In this document: piece by piece, positions 22,684 to 33,042 of the stretch | Position numbering within the stretch: the stretch's first letter is position 1 | Layout: the number at the start of each line of letters is the position of its first letter | Source of the DNA: Favolaschia claudopus | Lineage: Eukaryota > Basidiomycota > Agaricomycetes > Agaricales > Mycenaceae | Length of the DNA stretch: 64,000 nucleotides | Assembly: GCA_037176885.1 (NCBI GenBank) | Contig: JAWWNJ010000158.1 | Span: 372,001-436,000 of the forward strand | Reading direction: 5' to 3' | The notes under the pieces: model-generated | What the model was told of the DNA's origin: nothing | Databases searched by the model: none | What the model saw: only the letters and a program-made list of their open reading frames with translations | Program-made: the position numbers and the translations under genes

Positions 22684-23338
22684 CTGGCCAAATCCTGTTC
22701 TTGGCGCGGGTATGTGGCAGAGCCTCCTCTCTTCTGGGATAATGCGCATTTGGCAAATCTTGTAGTCTACATCCTTCAACTCAGTATGCGATATATGATC
22801 AAGGCCTTACATTATATTTTGTATTCAAAACCTATCCTCATTGTTTGGCTCAAACTATACACACAAGCTCCCCCACCATGTACGCCGGGAACCGGCATAC
22901 ACAACCTACGTATCTTTTTACCCTTCGACTTTTTTAAGAAAACTCTTCATAGAATGTCCTCCACTGGCCTCAGGTAGAGTAGCTGCCAGAGTGACAAGTT
23001 GTGACAAAATTGAGATTCTCAAATCCATTGAGCTCGTAGACAACTAAGTATGACAATGATACATGGTTTAAATGATCAAGGCTCGTTCTCTTGTGTCCTT
23101 ACTTGATTGAAAAATGGCCCTCAGCATTTCAAAGTACGTAGTTGTACAATCGCAGCACCGCAAACAGGATGCTGCGAGCAAATGAATCCACATTCGATCA
23201 TTTTAGCCTGCTGATCATTCTTCCTCCAAATCGGTTAACTCATCCTCACTGCCATAATCATATCCAAAAGCCGCGCGCCATGCGTTTTGAAAACTATTTC
23301 GAAGTAAGCGTTGCGGAAGATCGATATTGACTTGGATT
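22684..23338. other. No gene recognised
   Basis: Short frames only, with no motif, repeat pair or structure that I can support. Confidence 0.3.
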
Positions 23339-24046
23339 TCACCTGGATATCTGAGCTCGGCGGGCTTTTTGACAGAACTTGGTCAGCTGTGACATTTTAT
23401 ATACTTCTGGCGTATAGTCTTTTTTGCCTTCGTCTTGTTTCGCAACCACAATTTGATGCGCAGCGTTGACATACAAAATGCCGGAGTCATGACACACGAT
23501 CTTTGTGATGCGGGATGGGGAGGTAATGAACTCGGATGATGGAAGGGTCATGCGCTTAGGAACTGTCTGTGTGCTTTGGGTGAGACCGGCGACTTACATG
23601 CGCAGCGCATTGCCAATGGCTTGGTGTTTAGTAATGACTTACATGCAGAGGTATGAGCTTTATTTTCTCCACGACGCCATTCACGTATCCAATAAAACCA
23701 ACAGGAGATTGAAAATTTTGCCAACATTGAGCGGAGACGGGACTGTCTGCGGGGTATAAAGCAACGAGCGTCTTCCGATCGGGTCCTGGAAGAGAATATA
23801 CGAGCACCCCATGGGCAGTGGGATCACCGGGAATCCGAAGGACGACGGCCTCAAACCGGGGAAAGGTTGGGTGCATGACTGCTTTGGATACTTATTGGTT
23901 GTGAATTAATTTATAGAATATCGGCAGGAGCTCCGACCCAATACACCTTGATCCACGGCATTGATAGGAGATGGGTTAATCACTAGCATAGTTGCTCGAA
24001 TACGTGATACTACTGACTTGATACTGACATCTTCCAACGCGATATT
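23339..24046 (-). CDS. Unrecognised spliced gene, minus strand, probably partial
   Basis: Three minus-strand blocks look like exons: about 24046-23910 (ending in KVYWVGAPADIL-like sequence), 23876-23640 (HPTFPRFEAVVLRIPGDP to EKIKLIPLH), and 23562-23339 (KRMTLPSSEFITSP to the stop). A GTAAGT donor follows LIPLH and an ACACAG-type acceptor precedes the last block. The composition is like that of ordinary protein-coding sequence and the frames agree. I do not recognise the family; alternating beta-like hydrophobics would fit a WD-repeat or similar fold, but that is inference. The 5' side is cut by the MITE at 24048, whose TA lies against the first block, so the gene is probably truncated. Confidence 0.4.
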
Positions 24047-24047
24047 A

Positions 24048-24242
24048 GAGAGGTTGCGGTGAGCCACTGGTGGCTCTTGTGCTGCCTGGAGCATTGCTGG
24101 AGCGGGGCCGTTGTTTGGCCCTCGGGCCCAAAGTAGCCACTATTTTATCCCATCATAGGTCCTACAAATAGTGGCTAATATGCCGCGAGGCGGTCATCCA
24201 GTCTCCAGAAAAAATAGCCACCAGTGGCTACCGCAAACTCTC
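24048..24242. mobile_element. TA-flanked MITE, GAGAGGTTGCGGTGAGCC ends
   Basis: The ends GAGAGGTTGCGGTGAGCC and GGCTACCGCAAACTCTC are flanked by TA (24046-24047, 24243-24244). An inner CCACTGGTGGCT palindrome is repeated at both sides. Related in its ends to 6056-6240 and 56174-56373. Confidence 0.85.
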
Positions 24243-24459
24243 TATTGTTGAACTGGAGTGGACACATTGTTGACAGCTTGTGAACATCCATTAAGTTGTA
24301 CTTACGTAGCTAGAGTACATAGTGAGTGTGTAGAACTCCGAAGATCTCGGACCACCTGTTTGGGAACCGAGATGCGTCACGGGCTGCCCGATCTACAGTT
24401 GAATCTGCTTACCAACCCTGACAAATCACTGCTTTTCCTTGTCCACAACTGTTGAATAA

Positions 24460-25015
24460 AACTAGCTGTGGGCCCGTGCTTCGCCCGGGTACATACTCAG
24501 CAGGGGGTGGGCTGCAATATATTTAAGCCTTGAGCTACATTTATCATTCAAGGCGCCGCGAGGAATCGACCGAAGAGCTTGATTTTTTACAAGGAAAACA
24601 TGCCCTATTCTAGCCCCCAAATTGTTATAATTTCCGGTATGGCCAGCTCCAGTGAGCTCTTGGACTTTCGTTGGTCAAAGGTACTAAAGGCTGTAGATAT
24701 TAAGTAGCTGGAAATTTTCTTGTATATCGTTGGTTCGTATTATGCCAAGGATTCTTATTACCGTGAGTTTGAAGCCCATTGATTGCCTTCAGGCTCGGGG
24801 GCCGGATATTGTAATTCACTGCGCCTTCATGGTGGTAGGGTCAAAAGAACTCGACATCTCAACATCGCTGTGGAGCGGGATCAACGTTCGGTCGAATCCG
24901 GTCCACTGCCGGAAGAACCCGGGTCCGCTACTGGCCCGCTCCACTGGCACTCCAGCTCCAGTTTTGTCTATGCTATTTCAAGTGCACTAGCTGTGGGCCC
25001 GTGCTTCGCCCGCGT
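24460..25015. repeat. Two copies of a GGGCCCGTGCTTCGCCCG hairpin motif
   Basis: CTAGCTGTGGGCCCGTGCTT followed by CGCCCG occurs at 24460 and 24988 in the same orientation, about 528 bp apart, each followed more loosely by GCCTTGAG. The motif folds as GGGC...GCCC around CGTGCTTCG. A similar CCCG-x-CTTCG-CG motif recurs near ends of non-LTR elements in other eukaryotes (from memory, not checked). Confidence 0.5.
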
Positions 25016-25113
25016 TGGGCTGCTGAGTTACTGGTGTCAGAACCATTACCTTGCTTCAACTAACAAGCATGCTGTAATACTGCATAGCCTTGAGTCATAA
25101 GTCAGCTAGTGAC

Positions 25114-27360
25114 TTAGTCCAACATGTTTGGATCCGGTCCCAAATTAACGGACTGGTACCCCCCTTGGAATGCGGCGCCTCGACGCATAGATCGCACCTG
25201 AGCTGGAGTTGACGAGCGGTCACGGAAGGGAAGGGAATCGAAGGCAGCAACAGCAATGGAGCGAGGTTTGGAAGGGTATTTGCGGTAGAAGGCAGCGACA
25301 GCGTCCGGGGCAAAGACATTAGAGTGCTTCACCCATTGATCATGGGACGGGTCATAACCCTTCCAGCGAACAAAGTACCATAGACTCCCATAGCGGATCT
25401 TGGCATCCAATATCTCCTCGACCTCCCATTGCTTGTTGCCAGGCACGTCAAGGACTGGTGGCGGCTCTTCGTGTCTGGGGCGAGTAGGGAATGGATCGGC
25501 TTCCACAAGCTGAAGTTTCACGACGGGGAAGACAGGGTGGAGGGCAGAGTACCGGGGCGGCAGCTCCAGTTTGAAGGCACCATTACCGACGACCTTCAGA
25601 ACCTTGAAGGGGCCGATACGCCGGTGGGAGAATTTCACCGAAGAGCGGGTGGTGCAGATATCTGAAGCATCAACCCACACCCGGTCACCAACCTTGATGT
25701 CTGGAGCTGGTGTCCGCCGGCGGTCATAGTACTGCTTGTACTCTGCCTTGGTCTTGACGAGTGCCGCCTTCGCCTCGGAAACCCCTGACGCAATCCGAAC
25801 GTGGAACTCGTTTACAGCCTCTAACCTAGAACGTGCAGCGTGGGGCTCAAAGCCCATCCGTGGAAGCCGACCAGTGTCCGTCATGAACGGTACCTGCTGC
25901 GCGGAGGAGTGCATGTGGTTGTTGTACGCAAACTCCGCTGCAGGTAGCAGCTCATCCCAGTCGTCCTGCTTGTAATTGGTGAAGAGCCGGACGTACTGCT
26001 CGAGTTCCTGGTTAACACGCTCCGTTTGGCCATCGGTCTGCGGGTGGTAGGCCGTAGAAGTGGCTGGGGTGACCCCAACGAGGCGCCAAAGCTCGCGCGT
26101 GAACTCTGCGATGAACTGGGTGCCACAATCCGAGATGTACTTCTCTGGCAGGCCATGGTGGCGCCAGACGTTCCGGTAGTACAGCCGAGCAGCACCAACC
26201 GCGTCGATGGTGGTGTGACACTCCATGAAGTGCGCTCTCTTCCCAAGGGCACAGACAGCGACCATGACTGCGTCGTATCCATGGGCCTCGGGAAGCTCGA
26301 CAATAAAGTCGACCGACACGGTGTGCCAGCGCTCTTCTGGGATCTCTGTGGGGTGGAGCTCACCAATCGGCAGTTGACGAAGCGCCTTGGTGCGGCAGCA
26401 CAAGTCACAAGTCGCGACATACCGACCGACATGGCGCGACAGCTGGGGCCACCGGTAATTCCGAGACACGAGCTCCAGGGTCTTGAAACGACCGGCATGG
26501 CCTGCAACGCGCGTGTCATGGTGCTGCTCCAGGATGCGTCGGCGGAGGTCCTTGTCTCGGGGGACGACAATCTTCCCCCGGAAGTAAAGGAGCCCACCTT
26601 CAATACACCATTCCGAAGACCGGGCAGACCGCACACCTCGGGCCTTGAGGAGTTCCTTGGCAGTCAGGGCAATGGGCTCTTCAAGGTCGGGTTCCCCGGC
26701 AAGCGCATCGCGAATGTCGCGCAAGAGGGGAGCCTCAGGGCCAGCAATAACCAGGGCTTCGGTGGCCCGAACATGGAACAGCTCGGGTCGAAGCAGGGTA
26801 ACGTCCTGGTTATCGTCCTGCACTCCATGGTCCGGTCTCCGAGAAAGCGCATCGGGGCGACCCATGAGGCGACCCGGTTGGTGGTGCAGCGAGAAGTCGA
26901 AACGGGAGAGGTAGAGAGACCACCGAGCTTGGCGACGGTTGAGCTTCTGGGCCTTCCGGAAATGTTCCAGGTTTTTGTGGTCCGTCCAGATCTCAACCCA
27001 GTGCAGCGCGCCCTCAAGGAAGTGTAGCCACTCCTCAAGGGCTCGCACGATCGCGAGCATCTCCTTGTCGTGAATCTCGTAATTCCGCTGCACCTCGTTC
27101 AGGCTCTTGGAGTAGAACGCAACCGGATGCCACTTGCCATCGTCACCCTGCTGGGAGAGGACGGCACCGGTGGCATAGGCAGAGCTGTCAGCCTCGAGCC
27201 GGTACGGGCGTTCGGGGTTCGGGAGAACCAGAACCGGGTCCCGAGTCACCCGCCGCTTGAGCTCGTCAAAGGCAGCTTGCTCTTCAGGCCCCCAGGTCCA
27301 GGCAATGCCCTTCTTGGTGAGTCTGAAGAGGGCTTGAGCAACCGCAATGAACCGGTAGTA
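25114..27360 (-). pseudogene. Ty3/gypsy pol, 3' part: RNase H, integrase, chromodomain
   Basis: A single frame of about 745 codons below the MITE. It starts in the RT thumb ([16 protein letters not shown]), then RNase H with [34 protein letters not shown] and [11 protein letters not shown] (the D-E-D set present). The integrase zinc finger [16 protein letters not shown]...CDLC follows, then the core with [16 protein letters not shown] and [15 protein letters not shown] (DDE residues present), a GPF-type module ([19 protein letters not shown]) and a chromodomain [20 protein letters not shown]. The chromodomain would steer integration to marked chromatin. This half alone shows no internal stop; it is cut off from the RT by the MITE at 27361-27531. 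Confidence 0.9.
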
Positions 27361-27531
27361 CTGTACCGATCTGTATGGAGGCAACGCTCTGAGGAGCGTT
27401 ACGCGCCGTTGCTAGCCTTTTATGGTAATTTGCTGTGCAAAAGCAGTGCAAAATTACTATATATGGGACGATTTGTAAGCAAAAATTGCCCTGCGTTATG
27501 CGTTACGTTGCTACCATACAAATCGGTACAG
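27361..27531. mobile_element. TA-flanked MITE, CTGTACCGATCTGTATGG family, copy 2, inside gypsy pol
   Basis: The ends CTGTACCGATCTGTATGG and CCATACAAATCGGTACAG lie between TA pairs (27359-27360, 27532-27533). Its insertion splits codons of the conserved gypsy motif GFTNFYYRFI: the two halves rejoin in frame when the MITE and one TA are ignored. It is therefore younger than the gypsy copy. Confidence 0.95.
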
Positions 27532-27533
27532 TA

Positions 27534-28130
27534 GAAGTTTGTGAAGCCAAGGAACTGCTGCACATCCTTCTTATTCTCAGGTGCTGGCCAAGCGGGTCCA
27601 TCTCGACGTGGTTGTGGGAGATAATCACGCCGAGGTACTCAATAGAGGTCCGCTCAAACTCACACTTCTCAGCTCGAAGGTAAAGCTTGTTTGCGCGAGG
27701 CCTCCGCAGGACCTCTCGGACGATCTCTCGGTGCCGACGGATGTCTGAGTGGGCAATGAGGATATGGTCGAGGTAGACCATGACGTCGCCAGAGAGGATA
27801 AGATCCTGGAGGATGTCGTTCATCATGGTCTGGAAGGTTGCAGGGGAGTTGGTCAGACCGAAGTACATGACCAGCGGCTCAAACAGTCTCCGGTTGGTCC
27901 GGAACGCTGCCTTCCACTCGTCGCCTTCACGGATTCGAACGTTGTTAAAGCCCCATTGGACATCGAGCTTCGTGAAGTACCAGGCTCCCCTGAGTCGGTT
28001 GATGAGGTCGTTGATTAAGGGGAGTGGGTAACGATTCTTCACGGTCATAGCGTTTAAAGCTCGATAGTCCTGTACGAACCGAAGTCCGCCGTCCTGCTTC
28101 TTGACGAAGAAGACGGGTGAGGCCATAGGT
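27534..28130 (-). pseudogene. Ty3/gypsy reverse transcriptase, catalytic motif altered
   Basis: The frame runs [60 protein letters not shown] and then [12 protein letters not shown]. In active elements the last block is YxDD; here the second Asp is His, which should abolish metal binding and synthesis. After HVEMDPL the frame shifts, with an apparent small deletion, before [18 protein letters not shown], and then the MITE follows. Catalytic loss, deletion and insertion are three independent defects. Confidence 0.9.
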
Positions 28131-28430
28131 GATTTTGACGGTCGAATCCGGCCAGTGCCAAGTCCCTCCTCGATGAAGGCATCAAGTTCCTTCTGTTCGA
28201 GAGCCGAGATTGGGTAGACCTTGCAGTTCGTGGGTTTAGAGTCCGGCAGAGCTCAATGGCATGGTCCCAGGATCGGCGTTCAGGCAGCGAGTCAAAGGAC
28301 TCCTTGTTGAAAACATCGTCAAACTCTCGGGCCCATTCGGGAACGTCCGAGCGCGCCGGGGCTGAGTTTTTGGCGTATGCCTCAGCCAGGCGCTGGGAGA
28401 CGGTGCTTCCAGCACGGATATCCTCAGAAG
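28054..28430 (-). pseudogene. Ty3/gypsy protease-RT linker, shifted frame
   Basis: Continues pol in a second frame after a shift near 28430: SQRLAEAYAKNSAPARSDVP, EFDDVFNKESFDSLPERRSW and DHAIEL, the conserved linker leading to RT. Another shift near 28250 breaks it before the RT frame that begins at 28126. Confidence 0.75.
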
Positions 28431-29257
28431 GCAGGAACTGGGCACGTGTAGAACACCCGGTCTCCCGGCTCAAGGGGGTCATCCACTTCATCCACATCAT
28501 CCTCGTCATCATCCTCGTAGTCCGGGAACAGCTCTGGCAGGTCATCGTATTCATCTTCGCCTAAGTCTATGGCGCAGATGGACGGAAGGGGACCAAGTCG
28601 GAGCTGCCGGAGGATCTCAGCGGCCAGGCGGGACTCTCGGCGTGCAGCGCGAGCTTCCAGGCGAACCTCGGTGCGGCACGTAGAGCACTCGCTGGGGCAT
28701 CTGCTCATCTTGACCTCTCGGGTGTCCCAGTCGATCTCCGGGTTATGCTTCCGGAGCCAGGAGTAGCCGAGGATGAGGTTCTGCTTCCCAAGACGAGTAA
28801 CAGCGAGCTGCATGCGCTCGGAGTGACCACGATACTGCAGCACGACGTCAGCCACCTCGCGGATCGCACCAGCCTCATTTGGCGAGCCATCCACATTGAA
28901 AACTGGAATGGGCTGTGCAAAGCGGCGGAGGGGGAGGCCAGACTTAGCTGCGAACTCAGAGTCAATGAAGTCTGAGGTGGCACCACAGTCAACGAGACCT
29001 TCGAGGGAAAGCTTGGTGGCGTCCTGGACTGCCTGAATCTCAAGGGGGAGATGCAGGGAGTTGGCACCGGGTGCAGCAGCAACAGTATAGCGCTGAGGAA
29101 GTCTACGTTCCCAAGGCTTTCGCCGGATGCGTGGGGAACGGAGGGGAGCAGGGGGTACGTCTTTCGTTTCGGCAGGTTCAACAGATGTGACATTGGCAGA
29201 CTCATCATACAAACATGCGAAACGATTAGGAGACGCAATCGAGGGCGTACCGCTCAC
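28424..29257 (-). pseudogene. Ty3/gypsy aspartic protease region
   Basis: Residues about 75-95 read LSLEGLVDCGATSDFIDSEF, the retropepsin active site. The usual D-S/T-G reads D-C-G here, a variant I believe is common among fungal gypsy elements. QNLILGYSWLRKHNPEIDW follows, the conserved C-terminal part of the domain. A Cys cluster (CPSECSTC) and an acidic tail precede the frameshift into the next pol segment. It starts across the gag stop in another frame (the first codon is GTG, not ATG), so it is expressed by frameshift in intact relatives, not from its own start. Confidence 0.85.
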
Positions 29258-30363
29258 TCGTCGCGTGGGAGAAAACCCTGCTCTTCCTCGGCGGCTACAG
29301 ACTCCGGCTCAGGGAGCGAGTCGGTGGTGGCAACCCGAGCCACCAGTTCGGAGAGGAGTTCGGACCCAAGCTGACGTATGACCTCGTCAAGGACATCAGC
29401 GGCTCGGACGTCAGCCGGGGTGAGGCAATCCCGGGCCAGGTGTGGACCGCCGCATCGGTAGCAGCCACGGGGAGGTCCTCTCCCGGAGCGCGTGCGATCA
29501 ACGTCCATGGGGACTACCTGCGGAGGAGCAGGAGCTGGCATGGCCCGAGGAGGAGGCGCAGGGACAACAGGGAAGACACCTGCAGGACGTGAGCGAGCAG
29601 CTGGCGGAGCTGAGGGGGCTTTCGGGAGAAGCCCAGCAGCACGAGCCCGCACGTGCGATTCGTACTGGCGGTGCGCTCGGGTCCGCCAAGCCATGTAGTC
29701 GCGGAGGTCTGGGGGGTCGCTGGACGAGGTGATGGCCGCATTGATGGCAGGGTCAAGGCCAGAGCGGAACTTGGTGACCTTGACCAACGCGTCAGCAAAC
29801 CCAGCAAGGTCGAAGAGGTCTTCAAAGTCATCAGTGTACTTGAAGACATCCCGGGAGCCCATATAGTATGCCCTGTTTGTGTAGGGCGTGGTCCTGCTCG
29901 TTCTCCTCGACAAAGCGTGGGCAGAACTCCTTGGTGAAGGCGTCCCAGGTGAGGAAGGGGAAAGGGGTTTTGATGGACATGCGCTCAGCCCATTTTTGCG
30001 CAGAGTCTTTGGACATAAAGGACATGGTGAAACGTACTACCTTTTCCTCGGACATCTCGCCACCTTCGACAAACGCCTCCGGAACCAGTCGGATGTAAGT
30101 CCGAGCTGAGTGAAGGAAGGCCCGGCCAGCCAAGCGGTCGCCGTCAAAGACGAAAGGGGGGTTCGGTCGAAGGACCGTGGGGTGAGGTTGGCAAAGAGTC
30201 CTGGACTCTCGGCCGGAGGCTCTGGAGGAGCGGCAGGGGTCGGAGCAGTAGTAGTGGAAGGATTGGCGGCAGTTTGAAAAAGCTCGACCACACGGTCAAC
30301 AGTCCTCTCGAGCCTATCCATCCGCTCGGCGGCGGCTGCAGCAGCGGCGGCAGAGTCGGTCAT
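29254..30363 (-). pseudogene. Ty3/gypsy gag, two frameshifts
   Basis: Three overlapping frames together make a gag polyprotein. The first (30363-30037) begins MTDSAAAAAAAAERMDRLER, a helical leader followed by a Pro/Thr linker. The second (to about 29870) holds the retrotransposon gag core, EEKVVRFTMSFMSKDSAQKW and PFLTWDAFTKEFCPRF. The third (to 29254) has FEDLFDLAGFADALVKVTKF, a Pro-rich stretch and a single zinc knuckle CYRCGGPHLARDC. Frames shift near 30110 and 29880. The gag stop TGA at 29254-29256 overlaps the protease frame. Confidence 0.85.
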
Positions 30364-30506
30364 GGTGGGTTCTAGAGAGGGGGAGGAGGGGGCAAGATTC
30401 GCGGTTTGCGCGTCCGAGACAGCAGAGGAGGAGTCCGCCGAAGCGTCTGAAAAATCGCCAAAGCGCGCAATCTTGACCAGTTAATTCCTTGAAGCCTTTC
30501 TTCTGC

Positions 30507-30960
30507 TGTAAGGGCAACCTTTAGGACCCGAAATGTCTCGAGGGTCTAATACAAAGTTAATTAAGAAGCTACTAAAAATACATCACAGCGCACCTAGCGA
30601 GGGAGAATCCAAAGAGAAGAAAGGCCGAGGATTCCCACGCTAGGTGCAGTAAACATATAGTAACTAGTTCCCACAAGCTCGGAGCAATCGGCAATGATCC
30701 CGGGCCAAGTCACATGCCTTCCTCCACGATGACATAGGGCTTTGGGGATTTGAGGAAAGTGGGAAATCTGCAAGAGGCCTGCGTCATAGGTGGCTGTGTA
30801 GTGCCAAAAGAGGGAGTTCCCCTGACAAACCCATGGGCTACAGCCTGATTCGGCATGGGATCCTAACTTTGTCGGCATGGGACGGCAGATTGAGTTAGGA
30901 CAAAGCCGTGAAGCTGTGGCTAGTCACCAACCTACTCAAATGGTGTTTGAATGCTGAAAG
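30507..30960 (-). repeat. LTR-like region upstream of gypsy gag
   Basis: The stretch starts TGTAAGGGCAAC on the plus strand and shares that start, a GAGACCCGAGG-like block, GGGAGAATCC and GTTCCCCTGACAA with 42968-43890. Since it lies just upstream of gag on the minus strand it is probably the 5' LTR and leader. The exact ends are not defined. Confidence 0.4.
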
Positions 30961-30963
30961 CAA

Positions 30964-31021
30964 CCAAATATGATTTGTATGCCGGAGTTCCGGCCTACAG
31001 AAGGGGGAGCTTGCGCGAATC
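30964..31021. repeat. 59-bp dispersed fragment, copy 1
   Basis: AAATATGATTTGTATGCCGG through AGAAGGGGGAGCTTGCGCG recurs at 41205-41262. It contains a GCCGGAGTTCCGGC hairpin and a polypurine tract. At this locus it abuts the CGTAT target duplication of the LTR element. Confidence 0.8.
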
Positions 31022-31026
31022 CGTAT

Positions 31027-33037
31027 TGTCAGCGTAATTTGCTGTTCGGTATCGCCCGTATCGAGTGGTCAAGACGAGAAGTCGAAAGAAACTGTGTTTG
31101 TGTAGAGAACGTCGTGGTCTCGGTTAAAAACGCATCAAGACTACGTAACGCTTACGAGAGTACAGTATGCTGGAAAGTAAAGAGTGGTAAATACTGTAGC
31201 AATTTGTATGGGTGAAACCGAACCTTGAGCGTGACTGGAAACACGACGCATGGAAACCAGAAACGGCCTAAGCGTTATGCGTGACACGAGAAAAATATTG
31301 AAACCGCCAACCCTCCAGGGTATTTCCCACGCACACAAGCTCTCTAAGACAGAGATTTTTTTATTTTTGTGGGCCAGTTAGTCACGCACTCTTCTGGGAA
31401 ACCTCTGCTGTGTTATGCGTTACCGTTGAAACGAAACGGGGGGAGCGTTACGCGTTACGTTTCACCCATACAAATTGCTACAGTAATTACCGCTAACACT
31501 CCCCCTCGGCGAGTGGACTCGAGTAAGGGATGAATAAGTAGAGGGCATGATGGAGAATATGTAAAATATATGGAGCAACATACTGTTGCTCCCCCTTGAG
31601 CGTAAAACTTGCCAAATAAACTTCCGACCCAATACGACCCAGCATTCTCCCTGGTAGAGCGTCGACGCTGTGTCGTGGCTCTCCAGCACACGCGGTCGCG
31701 GATCGAAGACTGTTGGCGCTGACCCACTTGGGTCTCTGGCCCAGTCGTAACGTGTCCGCCCGTCGCAGCTGTGGCGGTCTTCTGGTCATCGTATTATCGG
31801 CTCCGTAGTCTTCGCTGCTGCTCTGGATGTCGCCGATCAAGACCTCCGCCCGTCACATTGTGCACCTAGGCGGTATAATCGAGTCGAACCCCCATACTGA
31901 GCGTGGTGGGCCTCCATACCCCTTATCTCCCCCTTCGAAAAATTGGTTTTCCGACTGTTCCGCGTGCGCAATGGAAGGAAGGGGAAAATGTGAAAAACTG
32001 TGTGAAGTCGGCGATAGATGATGCGCGACGGGGTGAATGAAAGTGAATTGCGCGCTTGGGCGCGTGAGACGCGAGTGTCAGTGTGCGGCAGATGAGGTGA
32101 GACGTTAATGAGGAAGCAAGAAGCTCCCCCTGTGTCGGCCGTTCGCGTCGAAGTTGGCGGTGCGAAAGTCGCCATGAGCAAGTCGTCGAATGCAGGGACT
32201 GCTCTAAATGCTCCCCCTGTGATGCCTGTGCGAGGTGTAGAAGGAGAGAAGGAGAGGCTCCCCCTGGGCATGCGAGGAGGGTGTGCGCGATGTCGCGCTG
32301 CCCGGAACGTCAGGACGAGCGTACTCGCGTCGTCTGAGTTGTCCGAGGCGTGGTGACGGAGTAAAACTGCTCGTCGGTGGCGCTGCTGCTGCTCGTTGCG
32401 AGTGAGCGCCTGCGGCCCTCGTTGAGATGGATCCTGGGGCCCGCTGCCCCATTCTGCGGCCGTGGTATTGCGATACGTGCCAGAGCCAAGTTGACTGGCA
32501 TACGTCCCCGCTGGCAGTGGCGGGTTGTGACATGGGACCCATATGGGTATGCCCTTTTCGTTCGCTTTGCCAAATCCATCGTTTCTTCCTCGTCCAAGTC
32601 CCTGGAGAGCTGTATTTGCTGTTACAGGTCGCTGTGAGTTTGCGTGCCCCAGCATGAATCATGTTGTCCGGAGGGTACGGGGGATTGTGTGAGGTTGTGC
32701 CGCGGTCCCTCGGCTGTGGTATGCGGTTGTGAGGTCCAAGGCTTTGCCGGTTGGAGTGCTGCACGCTATAGCTTTGTCGCTTGAGGTTCAGGTGTACCGC
32801 AGATGCCGACAAGTCGATACGGACTGGCGTTATTTACCAGGAGCCAGCTGGGATGCGTTTGTGTCAGCGTAATTTGCTGTTCGGTATCGCCCGTATCGAG
32901 TGGTCAAGACGAGAAGTTGAAAGAAACTGCGTTTGTAGAACGTCGTGGTCTCGGTTAAAAACGCATCAAGACTACGTAATGCTTACGAGAGTACAGTATG
33001 CTGGAAAGTAAAGAGTGGTAAATAATTACCGCTAACA
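31027..33037 (-). mobile_element. Small non-autonomous LTR retrotransposon, 5-bp target duplication
   Basis: Two LTRs (31027-31498 and 32862-33037), read on the plus strand as TGTCAGCG...CGCTAACA, are flanked by CGTAT (31022-31026, 33038-33042). On the minus strand GAGGGGGAG, a polypurine tract, lies against TGTTAGCGG of the lower LTR, so the element reads right to left. The internal 1.36 kb has open frames (for example 31837-32655, minus) but no gag or pol motif. The purine motif AGGGGGAGC recurs in it near 32128, 32210, 32258 and 31590. It is a TRIM/LARD-like element needing helper proteins. Confidence 0.88.
31194..31483. mobile_element. TA-flanked MITE inside the LTR, empty site available
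   Basis: The ends CTGTAGCAATTTGTATGGGT and the inverse are flanked by TA (31192-31193, 31484-31485). The sister LTR at 33011-33037 has the uninterrupted site, GAGTGGTAAATAATTACC, with a single TA. This proves both the boundaries and the TA target. Confidence 0.96.
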
Positions 33038-33042
33038 CGTAT

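Larger units (their letters stand above)
25114..30363 (-). mobile_element. Ty3/gypsy chromovirus, defective
   Basis: Minus-strand order is gag with zinc knuckle, aspartic protease, reverse transcriptase, RNase H, integrase, chromodomain: the chromovirus (Metavirus) layout. Several frameshifts, a changed RT active site and a MITE insertion show it is dead. A 5' LTR-like region may extend from about 30507 to 30960 (minus-strand upstream). The 3' side ends shortly after the chromodomain, past an AAGGGGGG purine tract, at the hairpin motif near 24988, so the 3' LTR is missing. Confidence 0.9.

Noticed and set aside
24460..25015. Terminal direct repeats of a small LTR element
   Set aside because: Similarity between the two copies covers only about 26 bp and no TG..CA ends or target duplication were found.
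26026..27027. 333-codon plus-strand ORF
   Set aside because: It is the antisense shadow of the gypsy integrase, on the opposite strand.
31837..32655. 272-codon ORF within the 31-33 kb LTR element as gag
   Set aside because: No zinc knuckle, gag core or pol motif was seen; overlapping frames of similar length exist on the same strand.
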